A DNA stretch of 5,791 nt, from the NCBI GenBank assembly GCA_016218095.1, contig JACREV010000055.1, positions 1 to 5,791 on the forward strand. The letters run 5' to 3'. The position numbers and the translations under genes were made by a program. Below the pieces are notes generated by a model. That model did not search any database. It was given only the letters and a program-made list of their open reading frames with translations, and was not told where the DNA came from. The first letter of the stretch is position 1. Each line of letters begins with the position of its first letter. This stretch comes from Deltaproteobacteria bacterium. GTDB lineage: Bacteria > Desulfobacterota > GWC2-55-46. Shown here piece after piece: positions 1 through 5,442 of the stretch.

Positions 1-440
1 AGCTTCGGGATGTTTATTATTCCGTCGCAGTCGAGCGCCTCTTTGGCCACCTCGAGCCGCTTGAACGTGAGGCCGTTGGGGTTCTCCGCCACGACGAGGG
101 TCTTAAGGTCTATGAGCTCGACACCTTCCTCCCGGCATACTGAGGCCACGCCGCACTTGTCCGCGACCTTCAACGCTGTTCCGAGCCCGGGGCTGTCGCC
201 TGCGACCGGGACGCCGCCCGCCTCCTTCACAAGCCTTATGACTGCGCGGACGACCTCCGGGTGGGTAGTAACAGCTGTTTCGGGCGGCTTTCCGGCCAGC
301 AGGTTGGGTTTGAGGAGTATGCGCTCGCCCCTTGAGACGAAGGTCTCCATGCCGCCCAAGAGGTCTATCGACTCCCTTACGGCCCTGTATGCCTCCCCAA
401 GCTCGTATGAGGCGCATCTTGTTATGGAGACACTGGACAT
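1..440 (-). CDS. DUF362 domain-containing protein, 3' end truncated by window edge
   Basis: The minus strand from the ATG at 440 stays open to the window edge, giving 146 complete codons and no stop. It begins MSSVSITRCASYE, followed near residues 40-52 by ILLKPNLLAGKPPE, then VTTHPEVVRAVIRLVKEAGG (57-76), a GDSPG turn (81-85) and IINIPK at the cut end. This series (LLKPN, THPEVV, GDSPG, INIPK) is characteristic of the DUF362 family. Many members are about 300-400 residues long and end in a 4Fe-4S ferredoxin-like domain; that part would lie outside the window. The biochemical function is not established, so no reaction is assigned. The start is well supported because the family N-terminus aligns there and the next in-frame ATG (residue 31) would remove the first strand. 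There is no clear Shine-Dalgarno. The gene has its own promoter (450-479), so it is probably a separate transcription unit from the tol-pal operon upstream. Confidence 0.88.
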   Translation of the reverse strand, partial: MSSVSITRCASYELGEAYRAVRESIDLLGGMETFVSRGERILLKPNLLAGKPPETAVTTHPEVVRAVIRLVKEAGGVPVAGDSPGLGTALKVADKCGVASVCREEGVELIDLKTLVVAENPNGLTFKRLEVAKEALDCDGIINIPK

Positions 441-449
441 ATCTTCAGG

Positions 450-479
450 ATTATAAGACAGAAGGACAGGGGATGGCAA
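450..479 (-). promoter_or_regulatory. Sigma70-type promoter for the DUF362 gene
   Basis: On the minus strand a TTGCCA box (474-479, one mismatch to TTGACA) is followed after 18 bases by a perfect TATAAT (450-455). Transcription would be expected to start about 6-7 bases further on, at 443-444, only 3-4 bases before the DUF362 ATG at 440. The spacing and match quality are good for a vegetative promoter. Its place in the only sizeable intergenic gap, just before a gene, supports it. It is predicted from sequence only. Confidence 0.6.
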
Positions 480-512
480 GGGTCCTCGCCGGGTCCTAGC
501 CGGGTCCTAGCC
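480..512 (-). repeat. Three tandem 11-bp direct repeats abutting the -35 box
   Basis: Three head-to-tail 11-bp units occupy 480-490, 491-501 and 502-512. On the minus strand two units read GGCTAGGACCC and the third, nearest the promoter, reads GGCGAGGACCC (one mismatch). The array ends exactly where the TTGCCA -35 box begins (479). The 11-bp period is close to one DNA helical turn, so identical faces would be presented to a protein. It could be a regulator-binding array for the DUF362 promoter or just a replication-slippage tandem repeat. Confidence 0.75.
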
Positions 513-529
513 GGACGGGCAGAGCTCGT

Positions 530-569
530 ATCGGGGGTCTCTGCCATTTTATTCGCAGAGGGGCCCGAT
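530..569 (-). other. 40-base imperfect inverted repeat (possible hairpin after the GGDEF gene)
   Basis: The outer arms ATCGGG/CCCGAT (530-535 with 564-569) and inner arms CTCTGC/GCAGAG (539-544 with 555-560) share one centre of symmetry. They are separated by a 3x3 internal loop and enclose a 10-base loop. The structure begins 20 bases after the stop of the diguanylate cyclase gene in the direction of transcription. It is placed like a terminator stem but lacks a following U-run on either strand, so a simple intrinsic terminator is not supported. It could be a 3'-end stabilising hairpin or a protein site. The segment 539-545 can instead pair with 518-524 (GGCAGAG), giving an alternative 7-bp stem. 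Confidence 0.5.
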
Positions 570-589
570 TTGAGCATTGGCTCCGCGCC

Positions 590-1567
590 TTAGCGGTCGA
601 GGACAGGCTCCTCGCGCCGGGGCGCGTCGGTTGAGGACCACTCGTAAAGCGTGACCCTGTCCCTGCCGTCGACCTTGGAGGAGTAGAGGGCCTTGTCAGC
701 CGCTTTTATGAGCTCGTCTATGGAGATGAGCGACCCCTGCGGGTAGACGGCGAGTCCGATAGAGACCGTGACCTTTATCGCGGGGTAGTAGACCGAAGAG
801 AAATCGTACGACTTGATGAGCGCCCTGAACCGCTCCGCCGCCCTTCCGGCGTTTTCGGAATCGGTATTGAAGAGGCAGATGATGAACTCCTCGCCGCCGA
901 ACCTCGCGAGTATCTCGCCTTCGCGCTTGCAGGAGGCGAGAAGCGCGCCGATCTTCCTCAATACGTCGTCGCCGGCGACGTGCCCCCATGTGTCGTTTAT
1001 CGATTTGAAGTGGTCTATGTCCAGCAACATGCAGGCGAGCTTGAGGTTATGGCGCAGCCCCAAGGCCAGCTGTTCCCTTACCGTCTCGAAGAAGTACCGC
1101 CTGTTGTGGAGGCCGGTCAAGTCGTCGGTGACGGCGAGCTTTTCAAGGAGGGCGTTCTTCTCCTTGAGCTCGTCCATGAGGTGGCGCATGCGGAGCAACG
1201 ATTTAACGCGGGCGAGCAGCTCCTCGGGCTCGAACGGCTTTATGAGGAAGTCGCTCGCCCCGAGGTTGAAGCCAGTGAGTTTCTTCTTGAGGGAGTCCCT
1301 GGTCCCGGATAGCATGATGATCGGCACGTCCTTGCCGTCGTCCATGTTCCGGATGGTGGAGATGAACCTGTAGCCGTTTATGGAAGGCATCTCGATGTCC
1401 GTGATGATGAACCCCGGACGCTCCTCCACGAAGGCCTTTATGGCGGTCAACCCGTCGTCGGCCTCGACGAATACAGGGAAGACGTCCCTGAGGATGTCCT
1501 TTATGACCTCCCTGGCCTGCTGGGAGTCGTCGACCAGGAGGACCTTGCCCGCCGAGTTTTCAGCCAT
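590..1567 (-). CDS. Response regulator with REC and GGDEF domains (diguanylate cyclase, PleD/WspR-like output)
   Basis: A protein of 325 residues from the ATG at 1567. The REC domain spans about residues 7-125. It has the acidic pair D13-D14, phospho-acceptor D57 (in TDIEMP), S87 and K110 (KPF). A short charged helix (about 126-145) leads to a GGDEF domain with DLTGLHNRR (149-157), a DIDHFKSIND metal/substrate region, GHVAGDDVLR, and an active-site GGEEF at 224-228. It should make c-di-GMP from two GTP when phosphorylated by a histidine kinase that is not in this window. The inhibitory I-site position five residues before GGEEF reads REGE (215-218) instead of RxxD. The ATG at 1567 is preferred over an in-frame GTG at 1573 because GGAGAGG (1573-1579) sits 5 bases before the ATG, while the GTG overlaps it. 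The gene starts 63 bases after cpoB on the same strand and may be read through from the tol-pal operon. There are no membrane segments. Confidence 0.93.
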   Translation of the reverse strand: MAENSAGKVLLVDDSQQAREVIKDILRDVFPVFVEADDGLTAIKAFVEERPGFIITDIEMPSINGYRFISTIRNMDDGKDVPIIMLSGTRDSLKKKLTGFNLGASDFLIKPFEPEELLARVKSLLRMRHLMDELKEKNALLEKLAVTDDLTGLHNRRYFFETVREQLALGLRHNLKLACMLLDIDHFKSINDTWGHVAGDDVLRKIGALLASCKREGEILARFGGEEFIICLFNTDSENAGRAAERFRALIKSYDFSSVYYPAIKVTVSIGLAVYPQGSLISIDELIKAADKALYSSKVDGRDRVTLYEWSSTDAPRREEPVLDR

Positions 1568-1572
1568 TATCA

Positions 1573-1579
1573 CCTCTCC
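1573..1579 (-). promoter_or_regulatory. Ribosome binding site that sets the diguanylate cyclase start
   Basis: GGAGAGG on the minus strand ends 5 bases before the ATG at 1567. The upstream in-frame GTG (1571-1573) begins inside this motif and so cannot use it. This shortens the protein by two residues relative to the longest reading frame. Confidence 0.7.
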
Positions 1580-1630
1580 GAACCCTTGAGCGCGTTTGGA
1601 AAGGCCCCTGGCAAAGCCTTCCCCCTTTTC

Positions 1631-2578
1631 CTATCTGAGCGATTCGAGCCTTTTTTTGGCGAGTTTGGCCTCTGGGGACTTCGGGAACCGGTCCAGGACC
1701 TCGTTAAGAAGGACCCTCGCCTCTTTCCTTGAGCCGAGCTTCTCGAACGAGAGCGCCTCTTTGAATATCGCGGCCGGGACCTTCTCGCTCTCCGGGTACT
1801 TCTTTACCGCCTTGTCGAACTCGAGTATGGCGAGCTCCCAGTCGCCTCTGGCGTAGTATACCTCTCCGAGCCAGTACTGGGCGTTGCCGGCGAGCTTGTG
1901 CCCGGAGTAGTTCACAAGAAAGGCCTTGAAGGTCTCGGCGGCCTTGGCGTAGTCCTTATCTATCGTCTCCTTGTAGCCGCGGGCGTACATGGCGTCGGGC
2001 GGCTCCTCCCCCTTTTTAGCGTCCTGGGGTTGTGACTGGGCCGCCTGAGAGGCCTGGGACAGGGCGAGGGCCTTTTTCTCCACGGACGCTATCGCGTCCT
2101 TGAGGTCCCCGAGCTTCCGGTCGTTGTTGTCGATAGCGCTTCTTATAGAGGCGATGGCCTCGGCGTCTTCGGTCGAGGCCTTCTCCAGTGATTTGAGCCT
2201 CTCGTCGGCAGACCTTATCGAGGACTTCACCGAGTCGAGCGCCTCTTTCACGCGCGCCCTCTCGAGCCCCGCTTCCTCAGCCGAGCCCTTCGCGAACGAG
2301 AGCTCGTGCCTGAGCCCCTCTATCCCGGCGTTAGCCTCGGCGACCGACCTTTTCATCGCGTCCAGCTCGGCCCTTATCCCGCCGCCGGCCTCGAGCGCCG
2401 AGAGGCGGGTCTTCAATTCCGCGTTCTCCCTTACGAGCCGCTCCACGTTCTTTACGAGCTTCTCCTGCTCGTCGGTCATTATGGGGAAGCCGGGGCCGCA
2501 CCCGTAGAGCGAAAAGGCGAGGGAGAGCGCGGCAAAGAGGAGAGCGCCCTTTGAGAGCCTCTTCAAGGAAGGGCGCAT
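1631..2578 (-). CDS. cpoB: Tol-Pal system protein CpoB/YbgF, predicted lipoprotein
   Basis: A protein of 315 residues. An N-terminal signal (KRLSKGALLFAALSLAFS) ends in the lipobox L24-Y25-G26-C27, with G at +2, which suggests an outer-membrane lipoprotein. Residues about 36-175 are charged and heptad-like (coiled coil, the trimerisation region in characterised CpoB). A Gln/Pro/Lys linker follows (about 176-195), and then about 120 residues of TPR units (YARGYKETIDKDYAKAAETF, NAQYWLGEVYYARGDWELAI, and a third from about 268). NAQYWLGE is typical of the YbgF C-terminus. In E. coli, CpoB is a soluble periplasmic protein that binds TolA and links PBP1B with Tol during constriction; lipidation and a longer coiled coil differ from that form. 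The ATG shares one base with the pal stop (TGATG), so translation is probably coupled. It is the last canonical gene of the tol-pal cluster here. Confidence 0.95.
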   Translation of the reverse strand: MRPSLKRLSKGALLFAALSLAFSLYGCGPGFPIMTDEQEKLVKNVERLVRENAELKTRLSALEAGGGIRAELDAMKRSVAEANAGIEGLRHELSFAKGSAEEAGLERARVKEALDSVKSSIRSADERLKSLEKASTEDAEAIASIRSAIDNNDRKLGDLKDAIASVEKKALALSQASQAAQSQPQDAKKGEEPPDAMYARGYKETIDKDYAKAAETFKAFLVNYSGHKLAGNAQYWLGEVYYARGDWELAILEFDKAVKKYPESEKVPAAIFKEALSFEKLGSRKEARVLLNEVLDRFPKSPEAKLAKKRLESLR

Positions 2579-3180
2579 CAGTTCGTCCTCGTTATCACGA
2601 ACTCGGCTCTCCTGTTCTTGGCCCAGGCATCCTCGTCGTGGCCGGGGACCGCCGGCTTTTCCTCGCCGAAGCTGATGGAGTCCAGCCTCTCGGCCTTTAT
2701 GCCCGTGTCCTCGAGGAACTTTTTAACCGACCTGGCGCGCTTGTCGGAGAGCGCGAGGTTGTACTCGGTCTCGCCGCGCTCGTCCGCGTGACCCTCGATG
2801 CGCACGGCGACCCCGGAATTCAACGAGAGCCACTTCGCGTTGTTCGAGAGGTTGTCCTTGTCGGCGTCCCTTATGGAGTACATGTCGTAATCGAAGTAGA
2901 TGGTATAGAGCCTGCCTTCCTTCTCGGCCTGTACCGTGAGCGTGTCGCCGGGCGTGAGCGATACGTACTTTCCTCCGGTCTTTGCCGAGCCTCCGAGGTC
3001 CTCGGAGGTGACGGCCTCGCCGACAGGGCCCCCCTCGGGGATGACGACGGCTGAGTCCTTGCCGGCCTCTTCCCCGGCTGACCCCGAGATGTCGTCGTTT
3101 ACCGCCTTTTTACCGCCGCAACCGTAGATGAGCACGCCGCTTAATACGAGCATGGGGATTATCGCGAATAGTCTTTTCAT
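2578..3180 (-). CDS. pal: Peptidoglycan-associated lipoprotein Pal
   Basis: A protein of 200 residues. A short signal (MKRLFAIIPMLVLSGV) leads to the lipobox I18-Y19-G20-C21, followed by G-G, consistent with outer-membrane anchoring. A flexible Gly/Glu/Ser-rich tether (about 22-88) precedes an OmpA-like peptidoglycan-binding domain (about 91-199). That domain contains IYFDYD, GHADERGETEYNLALSDKRA and NRRAEFVI. D133 and R190 (in HADERG and NRRAEF) correspond to the diaminopimelate-binding pair of OmpA/Pal domains. Pal tethers the outer membrane to the cell wall and exchanges between peptidoglycan and TolB under TolA/TolQR action. The ATG at 3180 is chosen over a GTG immediately upstream (3183) because AGGAGG lies 7 bases from the ATG and only 4 from the GTG. 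It lies 44 bases after tolB and overlaps cpoB by one base. Confidence 0.97.
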   Translation of the reverse strand: MKRLFAIIPMLVLSGVLIYGCGGKKAVNDDISGSAGEEAGKDSAVVIPEGGPVGEAVTSEDLGGSAKTGGKYVSLTPGDTLTVQAEKEGRLYTIYFDYDMYSIRDADKDNLSNNAKWLSLNSGVAVRIEGHADERGETEYNLALSDKRARSVKKFLEDTGIKAERLDSISFGEEKPAVPGHDEDAWAKNRRAEFVITRTN

Positions 3181-3186
3181 CACAAA

Positions 3187-3195
3187 ACCTCCTTT
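3187..3195 (-). promoter_or_regulatory. Near-ideal Shine-Dalgarno of pal
   Basis: The minus strand reads AAAGGAGGT, fully complementary to the usual 16S rRNA 3' tail, with AGGAGG 7 bases before the pal ATG. Neighbouring operon genes have weaker or no obvious sites. This fits Pal being needed in far more copies than TolR, TolA or TolB. Confidence 0.8.
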
Positions 3196-3206
3196 GTTGA
3201 AAGGTT

Positions 3207-3240
3207 AAAAAAGCCCTTAAGCCCTTATTGGAAATAAGGC
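3207..3240 (-). promoter_or_regulatory. Hairpin plus U-run across the tolB stop codon (possible attenuator or processing site)
   Basis: On the minus strand CCTTATT/AATAAGG (3233-3239 with 3223-3229) forms a 7-bp stem with a 3-base loop, and the tolB stop lies within the stem. Two tandem copies of AGCCCTTA (plus strand, 3212-3219 and 3220-3227) let the same upstream strand pair instead with the second copy. That stem (3235-3240 with 3213-3219, one bulge) ends directly at a run of six U (3207-3212). The geometry resembles a weak intrinsic terminator inside the operon. Function is inferred. Confidence 0.4.
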
Positions 3241-4544
3241 GACCAGACCGGGGATTTTTCGTTCCCGACTCCGGTCTCTATCTTCATCGACCCCGTCCCG
3301 TCGGAGCGCACTACGCGCAAGGACGAGACCCCTTTTGACGAGGTGCTATAGATCAGGTATCTCCCGTCAGGCGACCATGACGGGCTTCTATCGTTGCCGT
3401 CGAACGTGAGCTGGGCAGGGTTTGTCCCGTCGGCGTTCATCACCCAGATGTTGAACCTTCCGGTATCAGAGCGGGAAAAGGCGATCCGGCTCCCGTCGGG
3501 GGACCATGCCGGGCTAGAGTTGTACTTACCCTCGAAGGTGATGCGCTTTGCGGTCCCGGACGCCAATTCTAACATGAAAATGTGGGGGTTTCCAGCGACA
3601 TCTGACACGTACGCGATGCGCGAGGAGTCGGGGGACCACGCGGGAGAGACGTCTATCCCGTAGTTGTCGGTAAGCCTCCTGTACTCGCCCGTCGAAAGGT
3701 CCAATATGTAGAGCTCCGGGGACTTGTCCCCGCTCAAGGTGAGCGCGACCTTCATGCCGTCGGGGGAGTACCTGCCGCCTATGTTTATGCCGGGCTTCGC
3801 GGATACCCCCGAGTCCACCCCGTTCGTCAGATCGAGCTGGAAGAGGGCGGGCCAGCCCTTCTTGTAGGAGACATAGAGCGCCTTCTTGCCGTCCGGGGAC
3901 CACTGGGGCGACAAGTTAATGGACTTATTCCTCGTCACCTTCACTGCGTTCCTGCCGTCGTAGTCGGCGACGTATATCTCCTTGTTCCCGTCCCTGTTTG
4001 AGACGAACATGACGCGGGTCGTGAATATCCCCTTTCGTCCGGTGAGCTCCTCGTAGAGGTTGTCTGCGAAGTAGTGCATGACCCTCCGCGGGTTCGTAAC
4101 CGAGCCTATGTACTTCTTCCCGAGGACCTGTTTTTCGGTAACGGAATCGAAGAGGCGTACCTCGACCGTGAGCTTTTCCTTATCGATCGAAAAGCCGCCC
4201 TTTATGAGGGTGTCTGCCCCAATGGCCCTCCAGAGGCGAAAGTCTATTTTGTCTTCGGTGAGACCCGCCTTTGCGGCGTCTTCGAGGTAGGCGTCCTTTT
4301 CGATTATATTGAAGAGGCCCGAGAACCTTATGTCGGAGCGTAAGGTGTCCACGAGCTCGGCGCCCAGTTTTGATATCGCCGGGTCCTTTGCCTTCGATTC
4401 GTCGCCGAGGAATTTCAAATCCTGTATGGCGATCGGGAGCCTCTTTGCCTGAGGCGCGGCGAGGTCGATGTAGACCTTGGCCTCGGCTCCAAAGGGGATG
4501 AGGAATATGAGCGAAATAAGCACTGCTATTGTCTTTGTGATCAT
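3225..4544 (-). CDS. tolB: Tol-Pal system beta-propeller protein TolB
   Basis: A protein of 439 residues from the ATG at 4544. The signal peptide MITKTIAVLISLIFLIPFGAEA ends in an AEA cleavage site (about residue 22). The N-terminal TolB domain follows (about 23-170; VYIDLAAPQAKRLPIAIQDL near its start, LWRAIGADTLIKGGF in the middle). The C-terminal propeller carries WSPDG-type motifs at about 215, 259, 303, 347 and 390 and a terminal WSPY at 434, with a spacing of 43-44 residues; this repeat is diagnostic. TolB acts in the periplasm, binding Pal and TolA. The start is uncertain: an in-frame TTG at 4565 would add seven basic residues (after an A8 tract), and neither start has a clear Shine-Dalgarno. 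The ATG gives a more normal signal peptide. The gene lies 13-34 bases after tolA depending on the start used, and 44 bases before pal. Confidence 0.96.
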   Translation of the reverse strand: MITKTIAVLISLIFLIPFGAEAKVYIDLAAPQAKRLPIAIQDLKFLGDESKAKDPAISKLGAELVDTLRSDIRFSGLFNIIEKDAYLEDAAKAGLTEDKIDFRLWRAIGADTLIKGGFSIDKEKLTVEVRLFDSVTEKQVLGKKYIGSVTNPRRVMHYFADNLYEELTGRKGIFTTRVMFVSNRDGNKEIYVADYDGRNAVKVTRNKSINLSPQWSPDGKKALYVSYKKGWPALFQLDLTNGVDSGVSAKPGINIGGRYSPDGMKVALTLSGDKSPELYILDLSTGEYRRLTDNYGIDVSPAWSPDSSRIAYVSDVAGNPHIFMLELASGTAKRITFEGKYNSSPAWSPDGSRIAFSRSDTGRFNIWVMNADGTNPAQLTFDGNDRSPSWSPDGRYLIYSTSSKGVSSLRVVRSDGTGSMKIETGVGNEKSPVWSPYFQ

Positions 4545-4578
4545 CTTTTTTTTGCGCGCTTTCAATGTGTGTAAGGCC

Positions 4579-5442
4579 CTAATCCGAGCATCCGGGGCAG
4601 AACCGGAGGCCCGTCTCCAGGTACTTCCCCTCGAACTCGTGCGGCAGGGGCGGGAACGGCGAGGCCTTCTGTACCGCGCTCATGAGGGATTCGTCGAACC
4701 GTTTGTTCCCCGAGCTCTCTTCGAGGAGAAGCTCGAGGAGAGAGCCGCCGCGGTCTATCTTGATCGAGACGATGACCGAGACCTTCTTGTAATCGAACCC
4801 TTCCGGGTAGACCCAGTTGTCCTTGATCCTGTCGTGGATGATGCTGTAATAGGCCGGGTATCTTGATTTGAGGCCGCCTCCGCCCGCCGCTACGCCGGAC
4901 GCGGGCCCCTTGGCGGTTTTGGCGGCACCTTTGGGGTCGTTTGCCGCCGATGCCGCCGGCCCGGCCTTGTCTACCTTCGACCCGAGCTCTTTTCTTAATT
5001 CCGAGAGCCTTTTCCCGGTATCAAGAGCGCGCTCTTCCTGCCTCTTTTTTATCTCCTCTATCTTCGATGAGACGGATGCCTCCTCGGTCTTTTTCCTGAC
5101 GCGCTCCTCGACCTTCTTCAAGGCAACGGATACGGACGCGCCCTCCTTTATCCGGACCTTTTCCGCCTTTGTCTCGATCCTTTTCTCTTCCTTTGCAGGG
5201 GCCTCGGGTCCCTTTTCCGGAGCGGCTTCGGCCGCCGCGGGGGGCTCCTCCGCCGGTGTGGAGACGGGCCCGCTTATGCCTGAAGGCGCCATGATCTCCA
5301 CCGTGTAGACCGGCGTAAAAAAATCCCTCTTCGAGCCGGCCTCGAAAAGGAATAGCCCGGCGGAGATGATAACGGCATGGAAAATGATAGAGCCCGCGAG
5401 GGTCTTCACCATCCCCCTCTGGGCCCGAAGGAGTCCCTCCAC
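4579..5442 (-). CDS. tolA: TolA/TonB C-terminal domain protein, the TolA of this tol operon
   Basis: A protein of 287 residues. A single N-terminal membrane helix (about 14-33) carries S18 and H22 (SIIFH), matching the conserved SxxxH face by which TolA/TonB contact TolQ-R/ExbB-D. It is followed by a Pro/Ala/Glu-rich stretch (about 52-85), a Lys/Glu-rich helical or coiled-coil stalk (about 86-160), a Gly/Ala linker (161-190) and a TonB/TolA-type C-terminal domain (about 195-287; IKDNWVYPEGF, VSVIVSIKIDRGGSLLELLLEESSGN, FDESLMSAVQKASPFPPLP). The protein transmits motor energy from the inner membrane to TolB/Pal. It ends FCPGCSD, an unusual C-terminal CxxC. The GTG at 5442 follows the tolR stop directly (TAGGTG), with GGGAG 8 bases upstream inside tolR. 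An internal ATG at 5412 would trim ten residues. TonB is the alternative name, but position between tolR and tolB favours TolA. Confidence 0.9.
   Translation of the reverse strand: MEGLLRAQRGMVKTLAGSIIFHAVIISAGLFLFEAGSKRDFFTPVYTVEIMAPSGISGPVSTPAEEPPAAAEAAPEKGPEAPAKEEKRIETKAEKVRIKEGASVSVALKKVEERVRKKTEEASVSSKIEEIKKRQEERALDTGKRLSELRKELGSKVDKAGPAASAANDPKGAAKTAKGPASGVAAGGGGLKSRYPAYYSIIHDRIKDNWVYPEGFDYKKVSVIVSIKIDRGGSLLELLLEESSGNKRFDESLMSAVQKASPFPPLPHEFEGKYLETGLRFCPGCSD

Noticed and set aside
10..456. Plus-strand open frame of 148 codons
   Set aside because: It is antisense to the DUF362 frame, its product is Ser/Thr/Pro-rich with no family resemblance, and the minus strand gives an unmistakable conserved protein.
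813..1373. Plus-strand open frame of 186 codons inside the diguanylate cyclase gene
   Set aside because: The translation is low-complexity, Ser/Arg/Leu-rich and recognisable as the antisense shadow of the REC-GGDEF coding strand; there is no ribosome binding site or domain.
1598..1623. Possible hairpin in the cpoB to GGDEF gap (GGAA-AGGC with GCCTTCC)
   Set aside because: The stem is short and bulged, and no U-run follows on the minus strand, so it does not support a terminator between the two genes.
2551..3054. Plus-strand open frame of 167 codons opposite pal
   Set aside because: The opposite strand encodes Pal with lipobox and OmpA-domain motifs; the plus frame is rich in Val/Leu/Gly from GC-rich codon bias and matches nothing I recognise.
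3530..3920. Recurring similar DNA segments in tolB
   Set aside because: These are the codons for the WSPDG propeller repeats of TolB, so they reflect protein repeats, not a separate DNA repeat element.
4868..5308. Plus-strand open frame of 146 codons opposite tolA
   Set aside because: It is the complement of the Ala/Glu/Lys-rich TolA stalk; the product is a repetitive Ser/Ala/Phe string with no motif.
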